Source: Planctomycetaceae bacterium
GTDB lineage: Bacteria; Planctomycetota; Planctomycetia; Planctomycetales; Planctomycetaceae
Direction of reading: 5' to 3'
Length of the DNA stretch: 6,946 nucleotides
Assembly: GCA_027080405.1 (NCBI GenBank)
Contig: JALWSL010000151.1
Coordinates: 1,058 to 8,003 of the forward strand
Shown here: in pieces, positions 1 to 6,579 of the stretch
Layout of the letters: each line of letters begins with the position of its first letter
How positions within the stretch are numbered: the stretch's first letter is position 1
Program-made: the position numbers and the translations under genes
The notes under the pieces: model-generated
Told to the model about the DNA's origin: nothing
Seen by the model: the letters and a program-made list of their open reading frames with translations, nothing else
Databases searched by the model: none

Positions 1-271
1 GGGTGTGTATCTCTGGAGTTGTTTTCAAAGTGGCTCTCAAGACTTGAATCATTCACGCAAGTCGGACTCGCCTGTCTGTTTCGTCGATAAATTCGTTGAT
101 AGCGGGAGTTGATCGAAGAGAAGGGGCAGGGTAGCATGAATACTGTGTGGTGTGAGTGTAGTACGTGGTGTGAGTGTAGTACGAGTACAGAATCGCTTGA
201 GCAATGCTTCTCCTGCTGCAACTGATTACACTGATTTAACCGACTAAAGTTGACCGAACAAAAGGTATCGC
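1..271. other. Non-coding region upstream of the sulfatase
   Basis: I see no supportable gene here. Two + strand frames are open from the window edge, one to a TAA at 88-90 and one to a TGA at 110-112. Either could be the tail of an upstream gene, but both are too short to judge. An inverted repeat GACTTG (41-46) / CAAGTC (58-63) has a 6-bp stem. A perfect 18-bp tandem duplication (147-182) and an imperfect 9-bp one, ACTGATTAC / ACTGATTTA at 221-238, lie closer to the sulfatase. No convincing -35/-10 pair was found, so the sulfatase promoter is not located. Confidence 0.5.
147..182. repeat. Perfect 18-bp tandem duplication
   Basis: The unit GTGGTGTGAGTGTAGTAC occurs at 147-164 and again, identical, at 165-182. 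It is followed by GAGTAC, so AGTAC appears three times (160-164, 178-182, 184-188). It lies 89 bp before the sulfatase start. It may be a replication-slippage duplication or a pair of direct-repeat protein binding sites; the sequence cannot distinguish these. Confidence 0.9.
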
Positions 272-1918
272 ATGCGTTATTTGTCCTGCCTGTTTTTTCT
301 TGCTGCGTTTTTCCAGTTGACATCAGCAGTTGAAGCGGCCCGGCGGCCGAATATTCTTTTTGCTTTTGCGGATGATTGGGGCCGGCATGCGAGTGCCTAC
401 GCCAGAATTGATGGCCCCGGCACCGAGAATGACGTCATTCACACGCCCCATTTCGATGCTTTGGCGAAATCCGGCGTACTGTTTCGCAATGCGTTTGTGA
501 ACGCTCCTTCCTGCACGCCGTGTCGTAGCTCGATTATTTCCGGTCAGTATTTTTGGCGAACCGGTCGCGGTGCGATTCTTCAAGGCGCGATTTGGGATCC
601 TTCCCTTCCTGCCTGGCCATTGTTATTGAAAGAAAAGGGTTATCACATCGGCTACAGCTTCAAGGTATGGAGTCCCGGTTCACCTCCGAATGCCGGTTAC
701 GGCGGGTACAAAAATGCGTATCATCAGGCTGGACGCAGGTTCAATGGATTCTCGCAAGCAGTCACGAAGTTGACGCAACAGGGTAAATCAGTCGAACAGG
801 CCAAGCAGAACCTCGGCGACGAAGTGCGTGGCAACCTTCAGGCATTTCTGGCGAAGAAAGATAAGGATGCTCCGTTTGCTTACTGGTTTGGCCCGACGAA
901 TGTGCATCGGAAGTGGATTAAAGGATCGGGGCGTGCGATTTGGGGAATCAATCCTGATGATCTCAAGGGAAAGTTGCCTCCCTATTTGCCTGATGTTCCT
1001 GAGGTGCGACAGGATTTTGCCGATTATCTGGGCGAAGCCCAGGCGTTTGATATGTCGTTGGGAATTCTTGTTGACGAATTGAAAAAGGCGGGGGAGTTCG
1101 AGAATACGATTATCGCGATCTCGGGAGATCATGGCCCAGCTGGCTTTCCGCATGGAAAATGCAACCTCTACGATTTCGGTACTCGCGTTGCGCTCGCTTT
1201 GACTGGCCCCGGAATTTGCGGAGGCCGCGTTGTTGATGATTTTGTCAGCCTGCCCGATCTGGCACCGACATTTCTTGAAGCCGGTCGGGTCAAACCGCCA
1301 GAAGTGATGACCGCAAAAACCCTCTGGCCCGTATTGAGATCGAAGGCTCAGGGGCTTGTTGATCAACAACGGACACAGGTTTACATCGGACGAGAAAGGC
1401 ACGTCGCTTCGGCTCGTAAAGGGTTCTTACCTTACCCACAGCGAGCGATTCGCACGGCTGACTATTTATTCGTGATCAATTTCCATCCAGAACGGTTCCC
1501 GCTGGGCGATCATTATAACCTTGATGAAAACAGCACTCCATCAATTGACGAATTAACGAATAACACTTTCGTGACGCTGCCGGATGAAGATGCCGGCCCG
1601 ACAAAAGCCTGGCTGGTTTCGCATCGCCACGATCCAATCTGGAAACCGTATTTTGATCATGCGTATGGAAGGCGACCGCGTGAAGAATTGTTCGATTTGA
1701 AAAACGATCCTGACCAAATGAACAATGTGGCCGCCAACGCGAAATACAAAAAAGTTGCCGACCGCCTGCGAAAAAAACTGATGCACGAATTACGCAGCAC
1801 GGGCGATCCCAGAGTGGTCGATAACGGCAAATACTTCGAAACACCCCCACTGGCCGGCCCGTTGCCCCCCCAAACCGAAAAAAAAGAAGTGAGGAAAACT
1901 CCGTCACTTCGTTATTGA
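272..1918 (+). CDS. Secreted type I (formylglycine-dependent) sulfatase
   Basis: A 548-residue arylsulfatase-superfamily enzyme predicted to hydrolyse sulfate esters or sulfamates outside the cytoplasm. Residues 1 to about 22 look like a Sec signal peptide: a hydrophobic run after MRY, with likely cleavage near SAVEA/AR. Visible family features are the metal-binding pair D34-D35 after PNILFAFA; the formylglycine motif C81-T-P-C-R85, in which C81 is oxidised by a formylglycine-generating enzyme; K131 in the FKVW stretch; H212; the D286-H287-G metal site; K296; the [10 protein letters not shown] segment near 329-338; and a typical C-terminal [16 protein letters not shown]. Length is normal for the family. 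The motif has Cys where Ser or Ala is usual at position four. The start is ATG 272, with a weak AAAGG at 261-265. The region around the motif resembles heparan N-sulfatase-like members, but the substrate is inferred only loosely. The CDS ends inside a hairpin (1886-1910). No sulfatase-maturing enzyme or polysaccharide gene lies nearby. Confidence 0.95.
   Translation: MRYLSCLFFLAAFFQLTSAVEAARRPNILFAFADDWGRHASAYARIDGPGTENDVIHTPHFDALAKSGVLFRNAFVNAPSCTPCRSSIISGQYFWRTGRGAILQGAIWDPSLPAWPLLLKEKGYHIGYSFKVWSPGSPPNAGYGGYKNAYHQAGRRFNGFSQAVTKLTQQGKSVEQAKQNLGDEVRGNLQAFLAKKDKDAPFAYWFGPTNVHRKWIKGSGRAIWGINPDDLKGKLPPYLPDVPEVRQDFADYLGEAQAFDMSLGILVDELKKAGEFENTIIAISGDHGPAGFPHGKCNLYDFGTRVALALTGPGICGGRVVDDFVSLPDLAPTFLEAGRVKPPEVMTAKTLWPVLRSKAQGLVDQQRTQVYIGRERHVASARKGFLPYPQRAIRTADYLFVINFHPERFPLGDHYNLDENSTPSIDELTNNTFVTLPDEDAGPTKAWLVSHRHDPIWKPYFDHAYGRRPREELFDLKNDPDQMNNVAANAKYKKVADRLRKKLMHELRSTGDPRVVDNGKYFETPPLAGPLPPQTEKKEVRKTPSLRY
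1878..1910 (-). terminator. Terminator-like hairpin with a T-tract on the minus strand
   Basis: GAAGTGA (1886-1892) pairs with TCACTTC (1904-1910). Inside it GGA (1893-1895) pairs with TCC (1900-1902), leaving loop AAAC and one bulged G (1903), a 10-bp stem. Eight A residues (1878-1885) precede it, so on the minus strand the hairpin is followed by eight Ts, the form of an intrinsic terminator. On the + strand only GTTATT follows, which is weak. It overlaps the last codons of the sulfatase, whose Lys-rich tail could give an A-tract by chance. No minus-strand gene that it would serve was recognised. Confidence 0.45.
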
Positions 1919-2153
1919 TGCCCAAATTGACATTCGGAACTTCGTTGCCTTCCAGGTTGCTTATTGTCAACAGGTCAGGCGTCCGGTTGCTGTTTGGCAA
2001 CATCAGCCCGGCAGACCGCCGCATTTCCGGGAGTTGAGCATTTCTGTCCGGTCATAGCGGTTATTCCTGGCCGTTTCCGTTATGAGAGATATGGCGGAAT
2101 TAACAGGCCGGTATTCCTGTCAGATTCAGTACAGTTGTCATAACAGCCTCGAG

Positions 2154-2184
2154 TTGAAATTTGCTCTCGTGAATCGCTCATAAT
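2154..2184 (+). promoter_or_regulatory. Possible sigma-70-type promoter
   Basis: TTGAAA (2154-2159) is followed, after a 19-bp spacer, by CATAAT (2179-2184) and a run of Ts. Each hexamer is one or two changes from consensus, but the spacer is longer than the optimal 17 bp. If used, it would give the gene at 2462 a leader of about 270 nt. This is motif matching only, and planctomycete promoters are poorly modelled. Confidence 0.25.
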
Positions 2185-2334
2185 TTTTTACCAATTGCAT
2201 GAGAGTTGCAGATATCCTCGAACTCCTGCAGGAAGTGATTGAGTTTCCCTGTATTTCTGCATACATTGAAGTTGCTTTCTGTGCAAAGTCGTATCAAAAA
2301 AAGCAGAGATTGTATCCGTATTGTTCGGGACAAC

Positions 2335-2350
2335 GGCGGGGCATCCCGCC
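2335..2350 (+). promoter_or_regulatory. GC-rich perfect hairpin in the leader
   Basis: GGCGGG (2335-2340) and CCCGCC (2345-2350) form a perfect 6-bp, all-GC stem with a GCAT tetraloop. There is no T-tract after it, so it is not a standard intrinsic terminator. It sits about 110 bp before the 2462 start and would be part of the mRNA leader if transcription starts near 2190. Its role is unknown. Confidence 0.4.
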
Positions 2351-2422
2351 TGCGTGTCCAATACGGTTCGGTTTCGACTCTGGGGTTCGGGACAGGATAG
2401 GCCGACCGTGCTGGTGACAGGC

Positions 2423-2440
2423 GGAGGAATATCTGGAGGA
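2423..2440 (+). promoter_or_regulatory. Two GGAGGA Shine-Dalgarno-like boxes, off-spaced
   Basis: GGAGGA occurs at 2423-2428 and 2435-2440. The boxes end 33 and 21 nt before the ATG at 2462, too far for normal initiation. No ATG, GTG or TTG in the gene's frame lies at a suitable distance after either box; only an ATC (2444-2446) does. They may act through a rare start codon, as a standby ribosome site, or may be chance Gly codons. They make the start of the next gene uncertain. Confidence 0.35.
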
Positions 2441-2461
2441 CGAATCAACGGGAACGGGAAC

Positions 2462-3046
2462 ATGTCTATGTCACAAGAGTTAACTCCGCAAACTGCCGAG
2501 AATCTTCAGCAGCGGATACACGACCTGGCTGGTCTGATGTCACGCGTTGCAGAATCCCTTCACCAGGGGGATCCGGTCGAATTACAGCATCTATCTGACG
2601 AGATCAACGCCGTTCAACATATTGTGCGGACGTTATCGCGACAACTTGAAGACCATCCGTTACTTGCAGATTCCGAGCGTTATGTGAGTCGTGTTGGCGA
2701 GATCATCGAATCCTGTAAAAAGATCAATATGCGTCAGGAGGCGATCGATCAACTCAAGCGATTGCAACTGATCAAATCGTTTGACCAAAATGACCACGAA
2801 GCCTTTGAGCAACTTCAAAGCCGCATCGCAGCGGTGCTTCACCCATTGACAAATGGTTCTGTCGAGCAGAGACGCGAAGCGATGGAGAGCATTATGGACG
2901 GGCAGTCTGCCTTCAAGGCTTTGTACGAGATGGTCAATCGCCCGGAGGAGTTGTCGGATGATCGTTGGCTTGAGGCGCAGCACATTATTACCGAGACATT
3001 CGGACGAAACGTTGCCATGGCCGTGATCAGAGGCCGGGCCCGCTGA
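2462..3046 (+). CDS. Helical protein of unknown function, 194 residues
   Basis: I do not recognise this family. From ATG 2462 the product is 194 residues with no signal peptide, no membrane segment and one Cys (C85), so it should be a soluble cytoplasmic protein. Composition and heptad-like spacing suggest almost all helix: an amphipathic hairpin at about 11-64 broken by GDP (36-38), a second block at about 72-104, a third at about 112-127, then a C-terminal block at 133-190 ending in a basic RGRAR tail. Residues 22-64 resemble residues 19-63 of the 988-residue protein (LA, VA, G, IN and L positions align). No nucleotide-binding or catalytic motif is visible. Start choice: ATG 2462 is the first ATG; ATG 2468 is two codons inside. 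GTG 2408 or 2414 would add a Gly-rich leader that looks non-coding. The next gene follows after 87 bp. Confidence 0.75.
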   Translation: MSMSQELTPQTAENLQQRIHDLAGLMSRVAESLHQGDPVELQHLSDEINAVQHIVRTLSRQLEDHPLLADSERYVSRVGEIIESCKKINMRQEAIDQLKRLQLIKSFDQNDHEAFEQLQSRIAAVLHPLTNGSVEQRREAMESIMDGQSAFKALYEMVNRPEELSDDRWLEAQHIITETFGRNVAMAVIRGRAR

Positions 3047-3060
3047 ATCCGTAGCGAAGG

Positions 3061-3103
3061 AATCGATCAGTATTGATCAATGTTATAGTCAATCAGCCGA
3101 TTG
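3061..3103. promoter_or_regulatory. Cluster of short palindromes between two genes
   Basis: This part of the 87-bp spacer holds GATCA (3065-3069) / TGATC (3074-3078) with a 4-nt loop, the overlapping perfect 10-bp palindrome ATTGATCAAT (3072-3081), and CAATC (3090-3094) / GATTG (3099-3103) with an AGCC loop. A TATAGT (3084-3089) resembles a -10 box but has no -35 partner at the right distance. It could be an operator, an mRNA-processing site or a weak attenuator. The stems are only 5 bp, so chance is possible. Confidence 0.3.
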
Positions 3104-3120
3104 TTATTGCATGGGAATTT

Positions 3121-3127
3121 AAGGGAG
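3121..3127 (+). promoter_or_regulatory. Ribosome binding site for the 88-residue protein
   Basis: AAGGGAG lies 6 nt before ATG 3134. It is the clearest Shine-Dalgarno sequence in the window, and it decides for ATG 3134 over the in-frame TTG at 3101. Confidence 0.7.
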
Positions 3128-3133
3128 ACCCTT

Positions 3134-3400
3134 ATGAATAGTTCACGATACAAGACGTTACTTTCCTATTTGCCGGGAATGGCAGCCATCGTTAATTCGT
3201 TCGATTCAGAGCAGGTGCAACTGGCCGTGTTCGATCGACTCATTGAAGCCCTGGATGAGAAAACAGAGGATGCTGGCGGCTCATCCCGTGGGAAGACAGC
3301 AGCGAAGGAAAAAACGGTTGTCGATATCGCGCCCGATGAACTGGAACACGATATCGTTGAGGGAGACAGCATTCATGCCGTGTTGGATCCTGATGATTAG
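3134..3400 (+). CDS. Small acidic protein of unknown function, 88 residues
   Basis: Not a family I recognise. The product has three zones. Residues 1-42 look folded, with a helix from about 25 to 42 (SEQVQLAVFDRLIEALDEK). Residues 43-62 are a low-complexity linker rich in Gly, Ser and Lys. Residues 63-88 form an acidic tail (VDIAPDELEHDIVEGDSIHA, then VLDPDD). There is no Cys, no signal peptide and no membrane segment. A folded helix plus a charged, probably disordered tail fits an adaptor or a short partner-binding protein, but this is inference. The good ribosome site and the position between two similarly oriented unknown genes argue that it is real. The stop lies within a 12-bp tandem duplication, so a second in-frame stop follows three codons later. 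Alternatives such as a toxin-antitoxin component lack support. Confidence 0.7.
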   Translation: MNSSRYKTLLSYLPGMAAIVNSFDSEQVQLAVFDRLIEALDEKTEDAGGSSRGKTAAKEKTVVDIAPDELEHDIVEGDSIHAVLDPDD

Positions 3401-3412
3401 CCTGATGATTAA
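3389..3412 (+). repeat. 12-bp tandem duplication spanning a stop codon
   Basis: CCTGATGATTAG (3389-3400) is followed at once by CCTGATGATTAA (3401-3412), 11 of 12 identical. The first copy encodes the final PDD and stop TAG of the 88-residue protein. Because the unit is a multiple of three, the second copy is in frame and would again encode PDD and a stop, TAA. Read-through of TAG would add only three residues. Confidence 0.9.
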
Positions 3413-3459
3413 TATGAACCGTCTAAACAACATGAATCGATCAAAGCGGAAGGATGCCT

Positions 3460-3473
3460 GAGCAGATCTGCTC
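3460..3473. promoter_or_regulatory. Perfect 14-bp palindrome, candidate operator
   Basis: GAGCAGATCTGCTC reads the same on both strands. It lies in the 212-bp spacer before the 988-residue gene, 140 bp upstream of that start. A dimeric repressor site is the simplest reading. As RNA it would form a 5-bp stem with a GATC loop and no T-tract, so it would be a poor terminator. No regulator gene is in the window. Confidence 0.4.
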
Positions 3474-3505
3474 GTTCCACTTCACTTTCATTGGGGCGGT
3501 ACAGC

Positions 3506-3533
3506 GATGCAACATGGTAGATGCAATATGGCA
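3506..3533. repeat. 14-bp imperfect tandem repeat
   Basis: GATGCAACATGGTA (3506-3519) is followed by GATGCAATATGGCA (3520-3533), 12 of 14 positions identical. It lies 80 bp before the 988-residue gene. The ATGs inside are not in a useful frame and have no ribosome site. It may be a slippage product or paired binding sites. Confidence 0.75.
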
Positions 3534-3612
3534 ATAGTCCGAGCTATTTCCGGTATTGCAGCGATCGGGCCATCAGTGAGGGAAGGCAGGAAACAGCCTG
3601 GAGAAATGCAGA

Positions 3613-6579
3613 ATGACCTCTGAACTTTTGTCAGAATTTGACCGCGTACAACTTTCGGCGCACTCGCTGGCCAACCAGCTGGCGGATGTCGCCCGAGTCA
3701 TGCGCACTCAGGGGGAATTCCCACCAGCGGATATTGTTGGCAAGATCAATCAGCATCTCGAACAGGAAAAATATTTTCGGCTGAGATTGGAGGAGTATGC
3801 GCGTCGTTGCCACCTGAACGTTACAGAAGACATTCTGCAGATTCCGTTTTCACAACTGCAACCGATCATGGAGGCAACAGCCTGTCTGAAACGGGCTCAC
3901 GCCCATCTCGAATCATTGCGAGATCAACTCGATGCGGCCCGGTGTGATCTGGAATTGAAGCGGACGTTGTACGCAGAACTCTCCGATCTCGCTTCTCTGA
4001 TGCACAATCCTCAACTGCCCCTTCCGGAAGAAGTCGTTCTGTTTTCCGATTCTCGGGATGAATTGACGGCGAAAGTCGAGCAGGCAATTGAAACAGCCAT
4101 TGCGGATATATCACCCGAAAACCCGTTGGAAGAACCATCCGTTCTTTCTCCTGTTGAACCTCCTCACGATGTTCCCGCTGCTGAATCTTTTGACGGACAA
4201 AATCGCCAGGCAGCGGAGGCAGTAGAAGAGGAGAACCTGCATCTCGGCTATGAAGAGGCTCCCACAGCAGGGGGTCCTGCAACAGAGGCTCCCGTAGCAG
4301 AGGCTCCCGCAGCAGGCGAGGCCAATCGATCGCCAGTCATTGAAATGCCTCCCGCTACGGTCGAACTTCCCGATACCGAATCAGTCCCGGCTGTTGACGG
4401 GGTTGCAGAGGATTTGATCTTCGATGACATTCGCTCCGAGCCCACGACAAAACAGATATTGACCGCGGCCGAAATGAATGAGCAGATCGGTCTGTTCGAT
4501 GCTGATTCACAACCCGATCATCAACAACAAAACAGGTTGTCCGAAGATGACGAAACGGAACCGCCCACAGATTCGGTTTTTGATGAAGTCGATATCCCGG
4601 TCAAAAACCAGCGGGAATCCCTGAACGAGCAACTTCGACAGGAAACGCTGTCCGATTCTTCACCCCTTTCAGCTGGGCAGCAGTTGACGGCAAAAGAGGG
4701 CTCCTCAGTCCATTCACCCGGTCCGGCGACAGTAGATTGGAGCATGGAATCGGAGCTCGACTATTCACATGTAAAAGAGTATGCGGAAAAAGCAGCCGAG
4801 GCACAGAATCGGTTCGATCGTGTTTCATTTCTCAGTCGTCTTATCTGGGAATTGATTTCGCTGGGTGAATATTCCTGGGCGTATCAGGTTTCCCGCTGTC
4901 TTTATACAAACGTTGATGAGGACTTGTCGATTCCGGCCCCACCGGCCTGGCTGATTTCACTATTGACGATGGGGGATCATGTCCGTCTTTCTTCGGGACG
5001 TATTGCCCGTGAATTCAATCATATTGCCGCACAACATCGTGAGGAGGCTATACAAATTGCCCAAGCACCCGATTCCGCAGATGCCTTTCTGCTTCGGGCA
5101 GCTCTGATGCGGGGAACGGTGACAACAGCCTCGGCGGTCGCTTCGGACATCCTGCGAGCCTTTTCGATCGAGCCGAATCAGACACAGCTTTATAATTACT
5201 GCTCGCGGATTGCCTCGTTCGCCTCACGCGCTTCGGGCCTGAAGTTGGATCAATACTATTACCGTCCCGGTGCTGCTTCTATCGAATCTGACGCCCGGAA
5301 GATTCGCTCACAGGTCATCAGCTGGAAATCCCGCTTCTTGGAAACAATTCTTCACTCTCCGATTTCAACACCTCTGTTTTCACGGGCACATTGGTCGGTC
5401 CAATCTTCTCATGCGTTGAGACACCCCAAACTGGTTGAAGAGTGGCGGGCCCGACAGATTCTCCAGGCACGCATCGCCCGCCTGTTGCAACCGATTCTCG
5501 AAAACAACCTGACACAGGGAGCTCTGGTCGAGCAGGAAATTCGCAGACTCTCGCATTCTGTTTTGTTGACCGAAACCGGGACACAGGCAGTGATTTCCTC
5601 CAGTGAAACAATCGAGATTCCCGGTCGGGAAATTTACAACTATGTTCAGGAGGCGATCGAATTTGCATCCCATTGGCTTGTGTTGGCGGCATCGTATCCC
5701 GGGATGGAATCGGTACTGGTTCCTCAGGAAGTGAATGAACTGCGCGACGAAATTGATCGTCGGCAAAACGCGGTCTTTCTTGAACTGAAACAGCTCGAAA
5801 AGACACATGGGGCACAACCCCACCGGGCCGCGCTGACTGCCTGTCGAAGAAGTATGGACCGAATCCATCAACTGTTTCACCCGACTGAAGAACCGCGCAT
5901 TGCCGAAGTCGATCCTCTTTGTCTGCTCAATGCGGAACTCCTGAAAATACCGGGCGTCATTCTGGATAACGATTGGCAGTGCAACGTAACCCCCAGCACG
6001 TTGGAACATCAGATTCTCACCATCATGAAGCACGGCTTTGTCAGTTGGGAAGAAGCCTTCGAATTGCAGATGAACGCGGGCTGTTACCGCGCAGCACATC
6101 AGCTGATCAAACTCGATGCCTTTCCCGATGAAAAAAAACAGCAATATCAGGATCAACTGGAAAACAGACGGCAGGATAACGCGAACTCTCTATACGAACT
6201 GGTCGGACAAATTCGTGAAAAAGTTGCCGACTCCCAAGCTCTGGAATTACTCAGTCCTCTGGAATCGGAAAAGCTGCTTTCCCAGCTTCGGTCTATCGAA
6301 GAACGCATTCCGACGGAATATCGGCTCGATCAACTTCGTTCCGATTTGACACAACTTTGGCAACACCTGGAAACAAAAAAAGAGCTGGAACTCAAAAAAA
6401 TACAGGATCGAATGTCGCGACTCGCAGGAGAACAACCTGCATCACGATCGGAATCTCAAACAAATTCAGGAGAACAGTCGCCGACTCCCCTGTCGGAGGA
6501 AGCAGGGAAATCGCCTTCGCCAGATGAGACGAAAGCGTCCGATGATGACAGCTCCACAGACTGGGCAATTGACGTATAA
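3613..6579 (+). CDS. Large soluble helical protein with acidic linker, 988 residues
   Basis: I do not recognise this protein. It has no signal peptide or membrane segment, and I see no Walker, kinase, protease or nuclease motif. Apparent layout: residues 1-165, a helical block, partly coiled-coil (about 44-65 and 90-130); 166-375, an acidic, Pro/Ala-rich, probably disordered linker with four 5-residue repeats at 215-234; 376-660, a helical block; 670-835, a second one; 840-932, a long charged coiled coil; 933-988, an acidic Ser-rich tail ending WAIDV. Two segments have the L..L...G....A spacing of TPR- or PPR-type helical hairpins: 407-430 (RLIWELISLGEYSWAYQVSR) and 815-834 (AFELQMNAGCYRAAHQLIKL). 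A role as scaffold or adaptor is inferred from this build. Start ATG 3613 has GGAG at 3600-3603, 9 nt upstream. Open reading over nearly 3 kb makes it certainly coding. It is preceded by a palindrome-bearing spacer and followed by a probable TPR gene. Confidence 0.9.
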   Translation: MTSELLSEFDRVQLSAHSLANQLADVARVMRTQGEFPPADIVGKINQHLEQEKYFRLRLEEYARRCHLNVTEDILQIPFSQLQPIMEATACLKRAHAHLESLRDQLDAARCDLELKRTLYAELSDLASLMHNPQLPLPEEVVLFSDSRDELTAKVEQAIETAIADISPENPLEEPSVLSPVEPPHDVPAAESFDGQNRQAAEAVEEENLHLGYEEAPTAGGPATEAPVAEAPAAGEANRSPVIEMPPATVELPDTESVPAVDGVAEDLIFDDIRSEPTTKQILTAAEMNEQIGLFDADSQPDHQQQNRLSEDDETEPPTDSVFDEVDIPVKNQRESLNEQLRQETLSDSSPLSAGQQLTAKEGSSVHSPGPATVDWSMESELDYSHVKEYAEKAAEAQNRFDRVSFLSRLIWELISLGEYSWAYQVSRCLYTNVDEDLSIPAPPAWLISLLTMGDHVRLSSGRIAREFNHIAAQHREEAIQIAQAPDSADAFLLRAALMRGTVTTASAVASDILRAFSIEPNQTQLYNYCSRIASFASRASGLKLDQYYYRPGAASIESDARKIRSQVISWKSRFLETILHSPISTPLFSRAHWSVQSSHALRHPKLVEEWRARQILQARIARLLQPILENNLTQGALVEQEIRRLSHSVLLTETGTQAVISSSETIEIPGREIYNYVQEAIEFASHWLVLAASYPGMESVLVPQEVNELRDEIDRRQNAVFLELKQLEKTHGAQPHRAALTACRRSMDRIHQLFHPTEEPRIAEVDPLCLLNAELLKIPGVILDNDWQCNVTPSTLEHQILTIMKHGFVSWEEAFELQMNAGCYRAAHQLIKLDAFPDEKKQQYQDQLENRRQDNANSLYELVGQIREKVADSQALELLSPLESEKLLSQLRSIEERIPTEYRLDQLRSDLTQLWQHLETKKELELKKIQDRMSRLAGEQPASRSESQTNSGEQSPTPLSEEAGKSPSPDETKASDDDSSTDWAIDV
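4255..4314 (+). repeat. Four tandem 15-bp units inside the linker
   Basis: In-frame units at 4255-4269, 4270-4284, 4285-4299 and 4300-4314 encode EAPTA, GGPAT, EAPVA and EAPAA (residues 215-234 of the 988-residue protein). Units 3 and 4 differ at one base; unit 2 is the most diverged. Such Pro/Ala/Glu repeats usually form extended flexible spacers, and copy number may vary among strains. Confidence 0.85.

Larger units (their letters stand above)
1919..2461. other. 543-bp gene-free spacer
   Basis: No convincing gene on either strand. Small structures seen: inverted repeat CCCGG (2007-2011) / CCGGG (2027-2031); the near-repeat GGTTATTCCTGG (2059-2070) and GGTATTCCTG (2110-2119); ACAGG (2103-2107) / CCTGT (2116-2120); the perfect palindrome TCCTGCAGGA (2224-2233), nested in AACTC (2221-2225) / GAGTT (2241-2245); and a 10-base direct repeat GTTCGGGACA at 2323-2332 and 2385-2394. 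A 72-codon frame (ATG 2199 to TGA 2417) begins plausibly but turns Cys- and Arg-rich and has no ribosome site; I judge it spurious. The right half could be a long 5' leader for the gene at 2462. Confidence 0.5.

Noticed and set aside
147..182. CRISPR array from the repeated 18-bp unit
   Set aside because: The two copies are directly adjacent with no spacer and there are only two of them, so it is a plain tandem duplication.
788..1402. 204-codon minus-strand frame antisense to the sulfatase
   Set aside because: The + strand carries an unmistakable sulfatase with conserved motifs across this stretch; the antisense frame is a by-product.
2080..2181. 33-codon minus-strand frame (MSDSREQIS...) that could use the minus-strand terminator
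   Set aside because: No ribosome site, no recognisable protein character, and too short to support from sequence alone.
2199..2417. 72-codon + strand frame starting MRVADILELLQEVIEF
   Set aside because: The first 16 residues look protein-like, but the rest is Cys- and Arg-rich with no fold pattern, there is no ribosome site, and it crosses the GC hairpin and a direct repeat.
3414..3461. Micro-ORF MNRLNNMNRSKRKDA after the 88-residue gene
   Set aside because: Only 15 codons, no ribosome site, and composition consistent with random spacer sequence.
5380..6156. 258-codon minus-strand frame antisense to the 988-residue gene
   Set aside because: It lies wholly inside a much longer coding frame on the + strand and its translation has the composition of a reverse-frame shadow.
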